NCBI GenBank assembly: GCA_041687295.1
Contig: JAWLCG010000118.1
Location: forward strand, 1-12,457
DNA length: 12,457 nt
From: JAWLCG01 sp041687295
Lineage (GTDB): Bacteria; Planctomycetota; Phycisphaerae; SM23-33; FEN-1343
Direction of reading: 5' to 3'
The first letter of the stretch is position 1; every line of letters starts with the position of its first letter. Shown here one piece after another: positions 6,178 through 12,457 of the stretch. Both the position numbers and the translations under genes were made by a program. Under the pieces are notes generated by a model. The model saw only the letters and a program-made list of their open reading frames with translations, did not search any database and had not been told where the DNA came from.

Positions 6178-7488
6178 TCAGCGGGAGGCGGTAGGGGTCG
6201 GGCCAGCCCAGTCGGCCAAGGCCCGGCGGTAGTAGGGGGTTACCATGGGGCCGTGAAGGATCGGGTCGTTCACCGCGCGGAGCCAGCCCAGCAGGGCCGC
6301 GTCCAGCTCGGCGCGGACGGCGGCGCAGGCGGGCTCGTCGGCGAGGTTGGTCGTCTCGAGCGGGTCGGCCTGCAGGTCGTACAGGGCGACCAGCGGGAGG
6401 TCCTGGTCGGGCCCGCCGCCCTCGAACGGTGCGGGCACGGCCGGCACACGGCAGGGGCTGAAGCTGCGGACCAGTTTGTAGCGGTCGGTGCGGACGCAGC
6501 GGGTCTCGTGCCCGCCGGGGGTGTGGCCATGCTGCATGGCGAACAGCCACTCGCGGTGGGGCTCCTCGCCGTCGAAGGCGCCCGCGAAGCTGAGGCCCTC
6601 GACGTCGTCGGGCACGTCCAGGCCGGCTAACTCCAGGAGGGTGGGCACCAGGTCGACGTTGCCGGCGAGGTGGTCGCAGACGCGGCCACCCTCGATGCCC
6701 CCGCCGGGCCAGCGGACCAGCAGGCCGATGCCGATGCCGGGGTCGAAGAGGGTGGCTTTGGCGCGGGGGAAGGGGATGCCGTGGTCGGTCGTCCAGATCA
6801 CCAGCGTATCGCGTTCGAGATCCGCCTCGCGCAGGGCGTCGAGGATGCGGCCCACGTTGGCGTCCATCGCGCGGATGTTGCCCTGGAAGGCGGCCAGCTC
6901 GGCCCGCCCGGCCGGCGTGTCGGCCAGGTGGCCCGGCACGTGGACGCCCTTGGCGTCGTCGGGGGCCGCGCCGCCGAAGTCGAAGGGCCGGTGCGTCTCG
7001 AAGAAGCCCACCTGCAGGTAGAAGGGCGCCTCGGCGGCGGCCCGGCCCGTCAGGTAGTCGCACACGCCGTCGGCGACCGGACCGCTGGGCAGGTGCTCGT
7101 AGCTGTCGGCTGCGCGGTGCAGGCCGTGCTCGTCGAAACCCAGTTGGGCGTCGATGTCGGTCGTCTCGTGCTGGTGGCCCAGCAGGACGGTGCGGTAGCC
7201 GGCCTCGCGCAGGCGGTGCGAGAAGTGCCGCTCGCCGTCGTTGAGCCGCCAGCCCCACATGCCGTGGCACAGGCCCATCATGCCGTTGGTCTGGGGCCAG
7301 CGCCCGGTCATCTGGGCCCCGCGGCTGGGCGAGCACAGGGCGCTGGCGGCGAAGTAGCGGCCAAAGCGCCAGCCCTCGCCGGCCAGGCGGTCGAGGTTGG
7401 GCGTGTGAACGCTGGGCACGCCGTAGCAGCCCAGGTGTCGGCCCGTGTCGTGCGTGGTGATCAGCAGGATGTTCGGGCGCGTCGGCAT
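6178..7488 (-). CDS. SGSH-like type I sulfatase (N-sulfoglucosamine sulfohydrolase-like), cytoplasmic
   Basis: This is a 436-residue formylglycine sulfatase, first gene of the glycan cluster. The ATG complement at 7486-7488 is preferred over the in-frame ATG at 7521, because AAGGAG lies 10 bases upstream of it, inside the longer frame. The signature is CSPSR at 52-56 (C52 the predicted formylglycine), followed by TGRWPQTNGMMGL. That segment, the block DTLVIWTTDHGIPFPRAK (227-244) and the NDPI ending (408-411) recall human heparan N-sulfatase SGSH. D235-H236 and D14 are likely calcium ligands. Odd points: H13-D14 replaces the usual Asp pair, GHQH (104-107) replaces the GK-H sulfate-site motif with no lysine, and ETHRPFD (164-170) replaces the H-PH motif. 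There is no signal peptide. Downstream, GH38 starts 9 bases after the stop, so the pair is very likely one operon. Its substrate may be a sulfated or N-sulfated sugar; this is inference. Confidence 0.9.
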   Translation of the reverse strand: MPTRPNILLITTHDTGRHLGCYGVPSVHTPNLDRLAGEGWRFGRYFAASALCSPSRGAQMTGRWPQTNGMMGLCHGMWGWRLNDGERHFSHRLREAGYRTVLLGHQHETTDIDAQLGFDEHGLHRAADSYEHLPSGPVADGVCDYLTGRAAAEAPFYLQVGFFETHRPFDFGGAAPDDAKGVHVPGHLADTPAGRAELAAFQGNIRAMDANVGRILDALREADLERDTLVIWTTDHGIPFPRAKATLFDPGIGIGLLVRWPGGGIEGGRVCDHLAGNVDLVPTLLELAGLDVPDDVEGLSFAGAFDGEEPHREWLFAMQHGHTPGGHETRCVRTDRYKLVRSFSPCRVPAVPAPFEGGGPDQDLPLVALYDLQADPLETTNLADEPACAAVRAELDAALLGWLRAVNDPILHGPMVTPYYRRALADWAGPTPTASR

Positions 7489-7737
7489 GGGGCGGCTTCT
7501 CCTTGAGGGCTCGTGCGGCAACGGTCAGGCCGCGCCAGCATACCCGTGCGCCCGGCGGGGCACCAGGCGCAAGTCACTGCCCGGGGGTCGCGGGGGGCGG
7601 GCGGCGGGCGGCGGTGGACTCTGCCAGCTGTCCCGCATACAGTTATTGGGGACAGAGGGCCCGGTGGCCCCCAGCGTCTGGCGAGTCAGGCGCGACTGTC
7701 TGGAGTAACTCATGTACGACTCAGGGGGAGAGCTTCT
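7489..7737. promoter_or_regulatory. Divergent intergenic region with a G-quadruplex-type run
   Basis: This 249-base spacer separates the minus-strand sulfatase-GH38-SMP-30 cluster from the + strand lipoprotein gene, so it must hold promoters for both directions unless distant ones are used. I could not recognise a confident -35/-10 pair on either strand. Bases 7583-7608 carry G runs of 5, 6, 3 and 3 with loops TCGC, C and CGGC, matching the usual quadruplex pattern on the + strand. Both edges carry ribosome binding sites: AAGGAG for the sulfatase on the minus strand, and GGGGGAG at 7724-7730 for the lipoprotein. No small gene was seen. Confidence 0.45.
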
Positions 7738-9552
7738 ATGAAAAGCACAAGAGCAACGATGCGCCTCCTCGCCCTGCTGGTCGCGCTGCTGTCGGCGGTG
7801 TGGCTCGTGGCGGGTTGCGAGGATGAGCCGACCGCGCCCGAGGCCGGCCGGATGGACCAGCCGGAGGCGGGCCAGGTCGGCACCGCCGAGCCGGCCGAGC
7901 CGTCACCTCTGGCCGAGACCGAGCGGATGCAGGAGCGGGGCGAGCTGCCCACGCTGGGCTACCTCGAGGAAGAGGACGGCCAGCTGACCGCCTCGATGAC
8001 CTTCACGTCGACCGCCGGCGAGGGCGGCCTGCACATCGAGCGCGTCGGCTCGGCCGAGGTCCGCTCGGGCGCGCTGTACGAGTATGAGATCCGCGTGACC
8101 AACAACGCCCAGTACATCATGCAGAACGTCGTGCTGCACGAGATGGTCACCGGCAACTTCCAGCTCGACCGGGCCAGCCCGCAGCCGCAAAGCCGGCCCC
8201 TGCAGACCGGCCAGTCGCAGCGCCAGCAACAGACGCAACAGGGCCAGCAGCCGATGCAGCCGGGCCAGGTTCAGCCGCTCGAACCGACCGATCAGCAGGG
8301 CCAGGCCCAGCAGCAACAGCCCGGCCAGATGCGTCAGCAGGCCCAGCAGGCCCAGGCCGAGCCCGCGGTGCACACTTGGCGGATCGGCACGCTGATGCCC
8401 GGCGAGAGCCAGGTCATCCGCGTCAGCGGCACGGTGAGCGGCGCCGACGAGTTCACCAGCTGCATCGCGGCCAGCTTTGAGCCGACGATGTGCCTGGCCG
8501 TGGGCATCGTCGAGCCCGAGCTGGTCCTGCGGCGCGAGATCGTCGACGCCGAGGGCAACATCCTCGACGAGGCCTACATCTGCGAGGACCTGTTCGTCTG
8601 GTACCAGGTGACCAACACCGGCGACGCCGCCAGCGAGCCGGTCACCCTCTACGAGGAGCTGCCCCAGGGCATCACCACCGAGGATGGCCAGAACGTCGTG
8701 CAGCTGGAGGTCGGGGCGCTGGACCCCGGCGAGAGCGCCGAGCAGACGGTGCCGCTGGACCCGCAGGCCGGCGGCGAATTCACCGGCCGGGCGCGGGCCC
8801 GCACCGAAAGTATCGAGGTGCTGTCCGACCCGTCGAGTGTCACGCTGCTCCAGCCGGACCTGCAGCTGGACGTCGCCGGCCCGCGGCAGGAGTACATCGG
8901 CCGGGCGGTGACCTACCGCATCTCGCTGCGCAACCCCAGCGACGACCCGGCCATCGGCGTCGTCCTGCGGATGGACCTGCCCGAGGGGATCCGCAACGTC
9001 TCGGTCGCCGGACGCGAGGTCGACCGCGACGCCAACCTGATCCGCGTGGGTGACCTGCCCGCCGGCGAGAGCCGCAGCTTCGACATCACCTTCGAGGCCC
9101 GGCAGCCGACGACCCTCCAGGCCGCCTTCGCCGCCGAGGCCCTCTGCGTGGCCGAGAAGACCGCCTCGGTCACCACCGAGCTGGTGGGCGTGCCGGCCAT
9201 CCTCATCGAGGTGGTCGACCGCGTCGACCCGGTCACGGTCGGCGACGAGACGATCTACGAGTTGAGAGTGAAGAACCAGGGCACGGCCGAGGACCTCAAC
9301 GTCCAGCTCCAGGCCCAGCTGTCGCAGGGCATGGAGTTCGTCAGCGCCGAGGGCGAGACGGACGTGCAGGCCCAGGACGGCCAGTTGCAGTTCGCCCCGA
9401 TCGACCAACTGGCCCCCGGCGATGTGGCGACCTGGCTGATCCGTGCCCGCGCCACCAGCCCCGGCAGCCAGCGGCTGGAACTGCAGATGACCAGCGACGC
9501 CAACACGCAGCCCGTGATCGCGATGGAACCCACCACGACCATCGGCCAGTAG
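7738..9552 (+). CDS. DUF11-type repeat lipoprotein with glutamine-rich insert
   Basis: This 604-residue protein is predicted to be a lipid-anchored surface or periplasmic protein. ATG 7738 is chosen because GGGGGAG ends 7 bases upstream and a lipoprotein signal follows: basic MKSTRATMR, a hydrophobic stretch, and the lipobox LVAGC with C27 as the lipidated residue. A linker rich in Glu, Pro and Ala (28-80) leads to four Ig-like repeats of the DUF11/CARDB kind at about 97-258, 259-373, 374-482 and 483-600. Each shows the pattern YEIRVTNNA / WYQVTNTGD / YRISLRNPSD / YELRVKNQGT, followed by a G-L-PGES-type turn (LMPGES, LDPGES, LPAGES, LAPGD). The first repeat is split by a Gln-rich tract. Such repeats are common in planctomycete surface proteins and are thought to be structural or adhesive. 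The precise role is unknown. The next gene follows after 119 bases, with a hairpin between. Confidence 0.88.
   Translation: MKSTRATMRLLALLVALLSAVWLVAGCEDEPTAPEAGRMDQPEAGQVGTAEPAEPSPLAETERMQERGELPTLGYLEEEDGQLTASMTFTSTAGEGGLHIERVGSAEVRSGALYEYEIRVTNNAQYIMQNVVLHEMVTGNFQLDRASPQPQSRPLQTGQSQRQQQTQQGQQPMQPGQVQPLEPTDQQGQAQQQQPGQMRQQAQQAQAEPAVHTWRIGTLMPGESQVIRVSGTVSGADEFTSCIAASFEPTMCLAVGIVEPELVLRREIVDAEGNILDEAYICEDLFVWYQVTNTGDAASEPVTLYEELPQGITTEDGQNVVQLEVGALDPGESAEQTVPLDPQAGGEFTGRARARTESIEVLSDPSSVTLLQPDLQLDVAGPRQEYIGRAVTYRISLRNPSDDPAIGVVLRMDLPEGIRNVSVAGREVDRDANLIRVGDLPAGESRSFDITFEARQPTTLQAAFAAEALCVAEKTASVTTELVGVPAILIEVVDRVDPVTVGDETIYELRVKNQGTAEDLNVQLQAQLSQGMEFVSAEGETDVQAQDGQLQFAPIDQLAPGDVATWLIRARATSPGSQRLELQMTSDANTQPVIAMEPTTTIGQ
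8179..8361 (+). repeat. Coding low-complexity Gln/Pro-rich tract within the lipoprotein
   Basis: Residues 148-208 of the lipoprotein are dominated by Gln, Pro and Gly with recurring CAG/CAA codons, for example QRQQQTQQGQQPMQPGQ and QQAQQAQAEPA. The tract interrupts the first DUF11-like repeat between FQLD and VHTWRIGTLMPGES. It is in frame, without a stop, and is flanked by conserved repeat sequence, so it behaves as an inserted flexible loop rather than a damaged region. Confidence 0.85.
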
Positions 9553-9573
9553 GCGACGCCCGACGCTTCACCA

Positions 9574-9606
9574 GAGCCCGGCGGGTCGCACCGGCCCGCC
9601 TGGCTC
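9574..9606. terminator. Imperfect 12-bp hairpin after the lipoprotein gene
   Basis: Bases 9574-9585 pair with 9595-9606 at 11 of 12 positions (one C-T mismatch) around a 9-base loop. It lies 22 bases after the lipoprotein stop codon and 66 bases before the DUF445 start. There is no T-tract, so termination strength is uncertain. It may attenuate or process read-through into the next gene. Confidence 0.45.
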
Positions 9607-9671
9607 GCTGCTGCGCGTTCGACCTGCGCACGATTCGACGGTAGGATAGAGGGGGCTGGCAGGAGGTGATT

Positions 9672-10967
9672 GTGCGCATCGCGAAGTTGCCCCGGTACGC
9701 CGTGGGCTGGTATGTCGACCGCGTCGGGCGGATCCGCTCGGGGCAGGTGCTGTTCTGGACGACGGCGGAGGTCGTCTGCATGTCGCTGTCGCTGCTGAGC
9801 CTGCTGACGCTGGCGGGCCTGGCCGCGGCGCGCTGGGTCGGCTGGGCCGGGCCGTGGTGGCTGGGGCGATACCTGCTGCCGGTGGCCCTGGCCGGGGCGG
9901 TGGGCTACCTGACCAACCTGATCGCCGTGACGATGCTCTTTCGGCCCTACGGGCGCGGCGACGACCACCCCATCGGCGTGCTGGGGCCCATCTGGCCGCA
10001 GGGGCTGGTGCCGCGGCACAAGGACGAGCTGGCCGAGGCCGCCGGCCGATCCGTCGCCCAACGGCTGCTCACGCCGGAGACCATCGCCGAGGAGGTCGGC
10101 GTCCTGGTCGACCGTGCCCTGAGCGACCGCGACTTCCAACGCCGCCTCCGCCAGAGCCTCGGGCCGGTCATCCGCGAACGCCTGCCCGCCGTCGTCAGCA
10201 CACTGACGCCCGAGATCCTCCGCTTCATCCGCCAGATGGTGGCCGGCGGGTTCACCCGCGAGAACCTCAACCGCCTGTTCGCCGAGGTGCTCGAGCCCTG
10301 GCTGCGGGCCCCGGGCAACCGCGAAAAGCTCGTCGACGCCGTGGTGAACCTGATGCGCGAGTCGGTGCCCCAGGTGCTCGACTGGCTGCGTCTGATGGCC
10401 GAGCGGTTCCGCGAGCAGAGCGCCTGGAACCGCATGCGGCTATGGCTGGCCGAGCGGAGCGGCACGCTGGACTGGGAGGAGCTCCGCGGGCAGCTCCACG
10501 AGCACCTTGGCGACGCCGAGACCCGCCAGGTGGTGATGGAGCGGCTGGAGGGGGCCCTGCTGAGCCTGCGCGACCAGCTGGGCCAGGCCGAGCTCGAGCC
10601 GGTGGTGGCCACGCTGCAGTCGCGGGCGTCGGACTACCTCGGCGAGCTGGTCGAGGCCCAGCTGGGCCAGGTGCTGCCGGACCTGGGCCATCGCATCGCC
10701 GACGACCCGCGGTTCTGGCGCTGGCTGGAGAGCGAGGGCGTGCCGGCGCTTCGGCCCTACGCGATGGACTGGCTGGCCACGCACGGCCTGGAGGTCATCC
10801 GCCGCCACTTCGACGTGGCTGGGCGGGTCCGCTCGGCGATCGAGACCATGGACGTCCGCCAGGTCCACGAGCTGATTAACGAGGCCAGCGCCCGCCACCT
10901 CGGCGCGATCCAGGTCCTCGGCTACGCCCTGGGCCTGCTGGCCGGGCTGACGCTGCTGCTGGTGTGA
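9672..10967 (+). CDS. DUF445 family membrane protein
   Basis: This is a 431-residue inner-membrane protein of the DUF445 family, whose biochemical role is not known. The start is taken as GTG at 9672, five bases after a perfect AGGAGG (9661-9666). An in-frame GTG at 9666 overlaps that ribosome binding site and is unlikely to be used. Predicted membrane segments lie at about 29-54, 66-89 and 411-431. The second carries the family hallmark GAVGYLTNLIAVTMLFRP, followed by GLVPRHKDELAEAAG. Between the last two membrane segments is a long, charged, mostly helical region (about 115-405). This layout, a membrane hairpin at the N terminus, a soluble helical body and a C-terminal anchor, is usual for the family. 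It is codirectional with the lipoprotein 119 bases upstream but has its own strong ribosome binding site. No functional partner is evident nearby. Confidence 0.88.
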   Translation: MRIAKLPRYAVGWYVDRVGRIRSGQVLFWTTAEVVCMSLSLLSLLTLAGLAAARWVGWAGPWWLGRYLLPVALAGAVGYLTNLIAVTMLFRPYGRGDDHPIGVLGPIWPQGLVPRHKDELAEAAGRSVAQRLLTPETIAEEVGVLVDRALSDRDFQRRLRQSLGPVIRERLPAVVSTLTPEILRFIRQMVAGGFTRENLNRLFAEVLEPWLRAPGNREKLVDAVVNLMRESVPQVLDWLRLMAERFREQSAWNRMRLWLAERSGTLDWEELRGQLHEHLGDAETRQVVMERLEGALLSLRDQLGQAELEPVVATLQSRASDYLGELVEAQLGQVLPDLGHRIADDPRFWRWLESEGVPALRPYAMDWLATHGLEVIRRHFDVAGRVRSAIETMDVRQVHELINEASARHLGAIQVLGYALGLLAGLTLLLV

Positions 10968-10979
10968 GGAGGGGGAGGC

Positions 10980-11027
10980 GTTGATGGGTTGATGGGTTAA
11001 CTGGTTAATTGGTTAACGGGTTAACTG
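10980..11027. repeat. AT-rich octamer tandem array (GTTAAYTG family), copy 2
   Basis: Six consecutive 8-bp units read GTTGATGG, GTTGATGG, GTTAACTG, GTTAATTG, GTTAACGG and GTTAACTG, starting 12 bases after the DUF445 stop. TGA/TAA triplets at 10982, 10990, 10998, 11006, 11014 and 11022 occupy every forward frame twice. TTA triplets at 10997, 11005 and 11013 give stops in all three reverse frames. It is the same family as the array at 2248-2279, and 22 bases of it are exactly inverted at 11146-11167. Confidence 0.92.
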
Positions 11028-11041
11028 GACGGTCGCGTAGG

Positions 11042-11083
11042 GTGTGCAGGTTCGCGCAGCGGTAGCGAAGCGGTTCTGCACAC
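11042..11083. repeat. Palindromic hairpin element between the inverted octamer arrays
   Basis: GTGTGCAG (11042-11049) pairs perfectly with CTGCACAC (11076-11083). Inside, TTCGC (11051-11055) pairs with GCGAA (11065-11069), making a bulged stem-loop. CGGTTC (11071-11076) can instead pair with GAACCG just downstream, an alternative fold. It may be a terminator or REP-like structure. The function is unknown. Confidence 0.6.
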
Positions 11084-11095
11084 GGAACCGTGGCG

Positions 11096-11136
11096 CCCAT
11101 CGCCGCCCATCGCCGCCCTCGCCGCCCTCGCCGCCC
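11096..11136 (-). repeat. Short GC tandem repeat with minus-strand G-quadruplex pattern
   Basis: The + strand reads a tandem 9-10 bp unit, (A)TCGCCGCCC, about five times. CCC runs end at 11098, 11108, 11118, 11127 and 11136. The minus strand therefore has five GGG runs with loops of 6-7 bases, compatible with a quadruplex. It lies between the inverted octamer arrays. No coding frame uses it. Confidence 0.75.
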
Positions 11137-11142
11137 TCTTAC

Positions 11143-11166
11143 CAATTAACCAATTAACCAGTTAAC
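11143..11166. repeat. AT-rich octamer array, inverted copy 3
   Basis: Three 8-bp units, CAATTAAC, CAATTAAC and CAGTTAAC, are the reverse complement of the GTTAAYTG family. Together with the array at 10980-11027 they form a perfect 22-bp inverted repeat (10995-11016 with 11146-11167) enclosing 129 bases. The rest of the 10968-11288 spacer (11169-11288) shows no clear motif beyond the ribosome binding site of the next gene. Confidence 0.9.
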
Positions 11167-11288
11167 CAACAGCCGCCTGCTGCCGGGCCCGTGTACCCGC
11201 CGGGCTGCCGCTGGCGTGATTCGCGGCCTGAGGGTATGGTGGAGGCCCCGGTGTCCGAGTGTCCGTTGGCCCCACAGGAGGCGCAGCC

Positions 11289-12457
11289 ATGCTGGAGATT
11301 CCCGCCCGTACCGTGCTGATCGACCCGCAGGTGTACGACCGCCCGGCCTGCGCGGCCCGGCTGGAGCGCATGCGGCCGCACGTCCGCTGCGACGACGTCC
11401 GCGAGATGACCCCCGCCGACTACGCGGCAGTGCTGCAGACGAAGAAGCGCCGCCACGGCAAGGACGACTTCCGCGACGACTGCACGGTGGTGTTCACCAC
11501 CTTCGACGAGGCCCGGCGGGGCTGGTACTACCACCTGCGCCAGGCCCAGGAGGTCTACCGCAGCCAGGGCGGGTTCTGTCAGACGGCCCTGGAGCTCAAC
11601 CTGATCGATGGCTGCGTCTTCCGCTGCGCGTACTGCGGGTTCGGGCGGTTCATCGTGTTCTACCTCGACGTCGAGCGGCTCATCGCGGGCCTCGACGAGC
11701 CGTTCGCCCGTTACCCGGCCCAGCGGCTCTACAAGTACAGCAACATGACCGACCTGCCGCCCTTCGAGCCCGAGCTCGACGCGGTCGGGCCCATGGTGCG
11801 GCGGTTCGCCCGCGAGGCCGACCGCCACTGCATGCTCTTCACCAAGAGCGACAACGTGGACTTCCTGCTGGACCTCGACCACCGGGGCCACACCATCGTC
11901 AGCTGGTCGCTGTCCAGCCGAACGGTCAGCCGGCTCGTCGACCGCCGCACGGCCGACATGGACGAGCGGATCGCCGCGATGGCCAAGTGCCAGGCCGCCG
12001 GCTACCCCGTGCGGGCCCGGCTGAGCCCCATCGTGCCGGTCCGCAACTGGCGGCAGGAGTACCGCGACTGCCTCGAGGCCCTTTTCGCCGCCTGCCGGCC
12101 CGACCTGGTGACGATGGAGCTGCTGGGCTGGTTCGACTTCGCCGACCTCGGCCAGCTGCTGCCCGTCGAGCTGCTCGACGAGCAGGCCTATGCCGCCGCC
12201 CGCGACTCGGCCGAGCAGCTCCGCGGCGTCAACTGGGGCCCCTTCCCCCAGGCCACGCACGAAGAGGTATACCGCTTCTGCCTCCAGACCGTGGCCGAGC
12301 TGTCGCCCGGCACGCCGGTGAGCTTCTGCCACGGCACCGTAGAGACGTGGCAGGCCCTGGGCGGCCTAACCGGCATGACGCCCGAGAGCTACCTGTGCAA
12401 CTGCGGCGCCATGAGCACCCCCGGCGGCCCGCTCTACGAACGGAGGCGGCCGGAGGG
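11289..12457 (+). CDS. Spore-photoproduct-lyase-like radical SAM protein (3' end outside window)
   Basis: At least 389 residues are encoded with no stop before the right edge. The ATG at 11289 is preceded by AGGAG (11276-11280). DGCVFRCAYCGF places C109, C113 and C116 in the CX3CX2C arrangement that binds the radical SAM [4Fe-4S] cluster. The sequence then follows the SPL family: FYLDVERLIAGL (124-135), LFTKSDNVDFLLDL (183-196), HTIVSWSLSSRTVSRLVD (201-218), DERIAAMAKCQAAGYPVRARLSPIVP (225-250) and a following NWRQEY. SPL repairs UV-induced thymine photoproduct in spore DNA. Here the region where SPL has its hydrogen-donor cysteine reads KYSNMTD (149-155) with no cysteine, so it may be a related enzyme with another substrate. 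A C-terminal stretch with C347, C370 and C372 (SFCHGT, YLCNCG) may bind an extra metal site. It is not the anSME sulfatase activator by motif. Cytoplasmic. No operon partner is visible. Confidence 0.85.
   Translation, partial: MLEIPARTVLIDPQVYDRPACAARLERMRPHVRCDDVREMTPADYAAVLQTKKRRHGKDDFRDDCTVVFTTFDEARRGWYYHLRQAQEVYRSQGGFCQTALELNLIDGCVFRCAYCGFGRFIVFYLDVERLIAGLDEPFARYPAQRLYKYSNMTDLPPFEPELDAVGPMVRRFAREADRHCMLFTKSDNVDFLLDLDHRGHTIVSWSLSSRTVSRLVDRRTADMDERIAAMAKCQAAGYPVRARLSPIVPVRNWRQEYRDCLEALFAACRPDLVTMELLGWFDFADLGQLLPVELLDEQAYAAARDSAEQLRGVNWGPFPQATHEEVYRFCLQTVAELSPGTPVSFCHGTVETWQALGGLTGMTPESYLCNCGAMSTPGGPLYERRRPE

Noticed and set aside
3595..6630. A 1011-codon open frame on the + strand, antisense to the GH38 and sulfatase genes
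   Set aside because: Its product is low-complexity Gly/Ala/Val/Arg sequence with no recognisable domain, and it mirrors two well-supported genes. Long antisense frames are expected at this GC content.
7903..9408. A 501-codon minus-strand frame opposite the lipoprotein
   Set aside because: It is composition-driven (Leu/Gly/Asp/Val-rich) with no domain, and opposes a gene with a lipobox, a ribosome binding site and conserved repeats.
10980..11167. A CRISPR array in the repeat-rich spacer
   Set aside because: The units are contiguous 8- to 10-bp tandem repeats without unique spacers, and no cas gene is present.
11154..12332. A 392-codon minus-strand frame opposite the radical SAM gene
   Set aside because: The + strand frame has the CX3CX2C motif and SPL-like blocks. 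The minus frame has no recognisable features and crosses the repeat region.
11289..12457. An anaerobic sulfatase-maturating enzyme partner for the two sulfatases
   Set aside because: The conserved blocks match the spore photoproduct lyase family, not anSME. It is also distant from both sulfatases, with two unrelated genes between.

Overview
This is a very GC-rich window from a bacterial chromosome, most likely a planctomycete and plausibly from the Phycisphaerae side. That assignment is an inference from gene content: two type I sulfatases, a GH38 mannosidase-like enzyme, an SMP-30/gluconolactonase-like protein, a DUF11-repeat lipoprotein and a spore-photoproduct-lyase-like radical SAM protein in high-GC DNA. 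No rRNA, tRNA, CRISPR array, transposase or phage gene was seen.

Layout. The left edge holds the C-terminal 134 residues of a glyceraldehyde-3-phosphate dehydrogenase on the + strand. A 282-base spacer follows that contains a perfect 17-bp inverted repeat and a separate 12-bp hairpin. Next is a solitary + strand sulfatase (690-2246). It converges on a three-gene minus-strand cluster that reads, in transcription order, sulfatase (7488-6178), GH38 glycosidase (6168-3628) and SMP-30-like protein (3549-2560). The convergent gap is packed with 8-bp tandem arrays and hairpins. A divergent 249-base spacer with a G-quadruplex-type run separates this cluster from a + strand lipoprotein with four DUF11-like repeats and a glutamine-rich insert (7738-9552), followed by a DUF445 membrane protein (9672-10967). 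A 321-base spacer holds a composite repeat bounded by inverted octamer arrays. The last gene is an SPL-like radical SAM protein starting at 11289, cut by the right edge.

How the genes may work together. The minus-strand cluster looks like a small glycan-catabolism operon: one enzyme to remove sulfate, one to cleave an alpha-mannoside-like bond, and a secreted beta-propeller that may act on a sugar lactone. The sulfatase and glycosidase both lack export signals, which points to processing of imported oligosaccharides in the cytoplasm. Both sulfatases carry the C-x-P-S-R signature and would need a formylglycine-generating enzyme that is not in this window. The GAPDH, lipoprotein, DUF445 and radical SAM genes show no evident link to glycan use.

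The points most worth a second look are paired zinc-knuckle-like cysteine motifs inside the GH38 catalytic domain, active-site departures in the operon sulfatase, a radical SAM protein that seems to lack the usual SPL hydrogen-donor cysteine, and AT-rich 8-bp arrays just after stop codons whose period places stop codons in all three forward frames.
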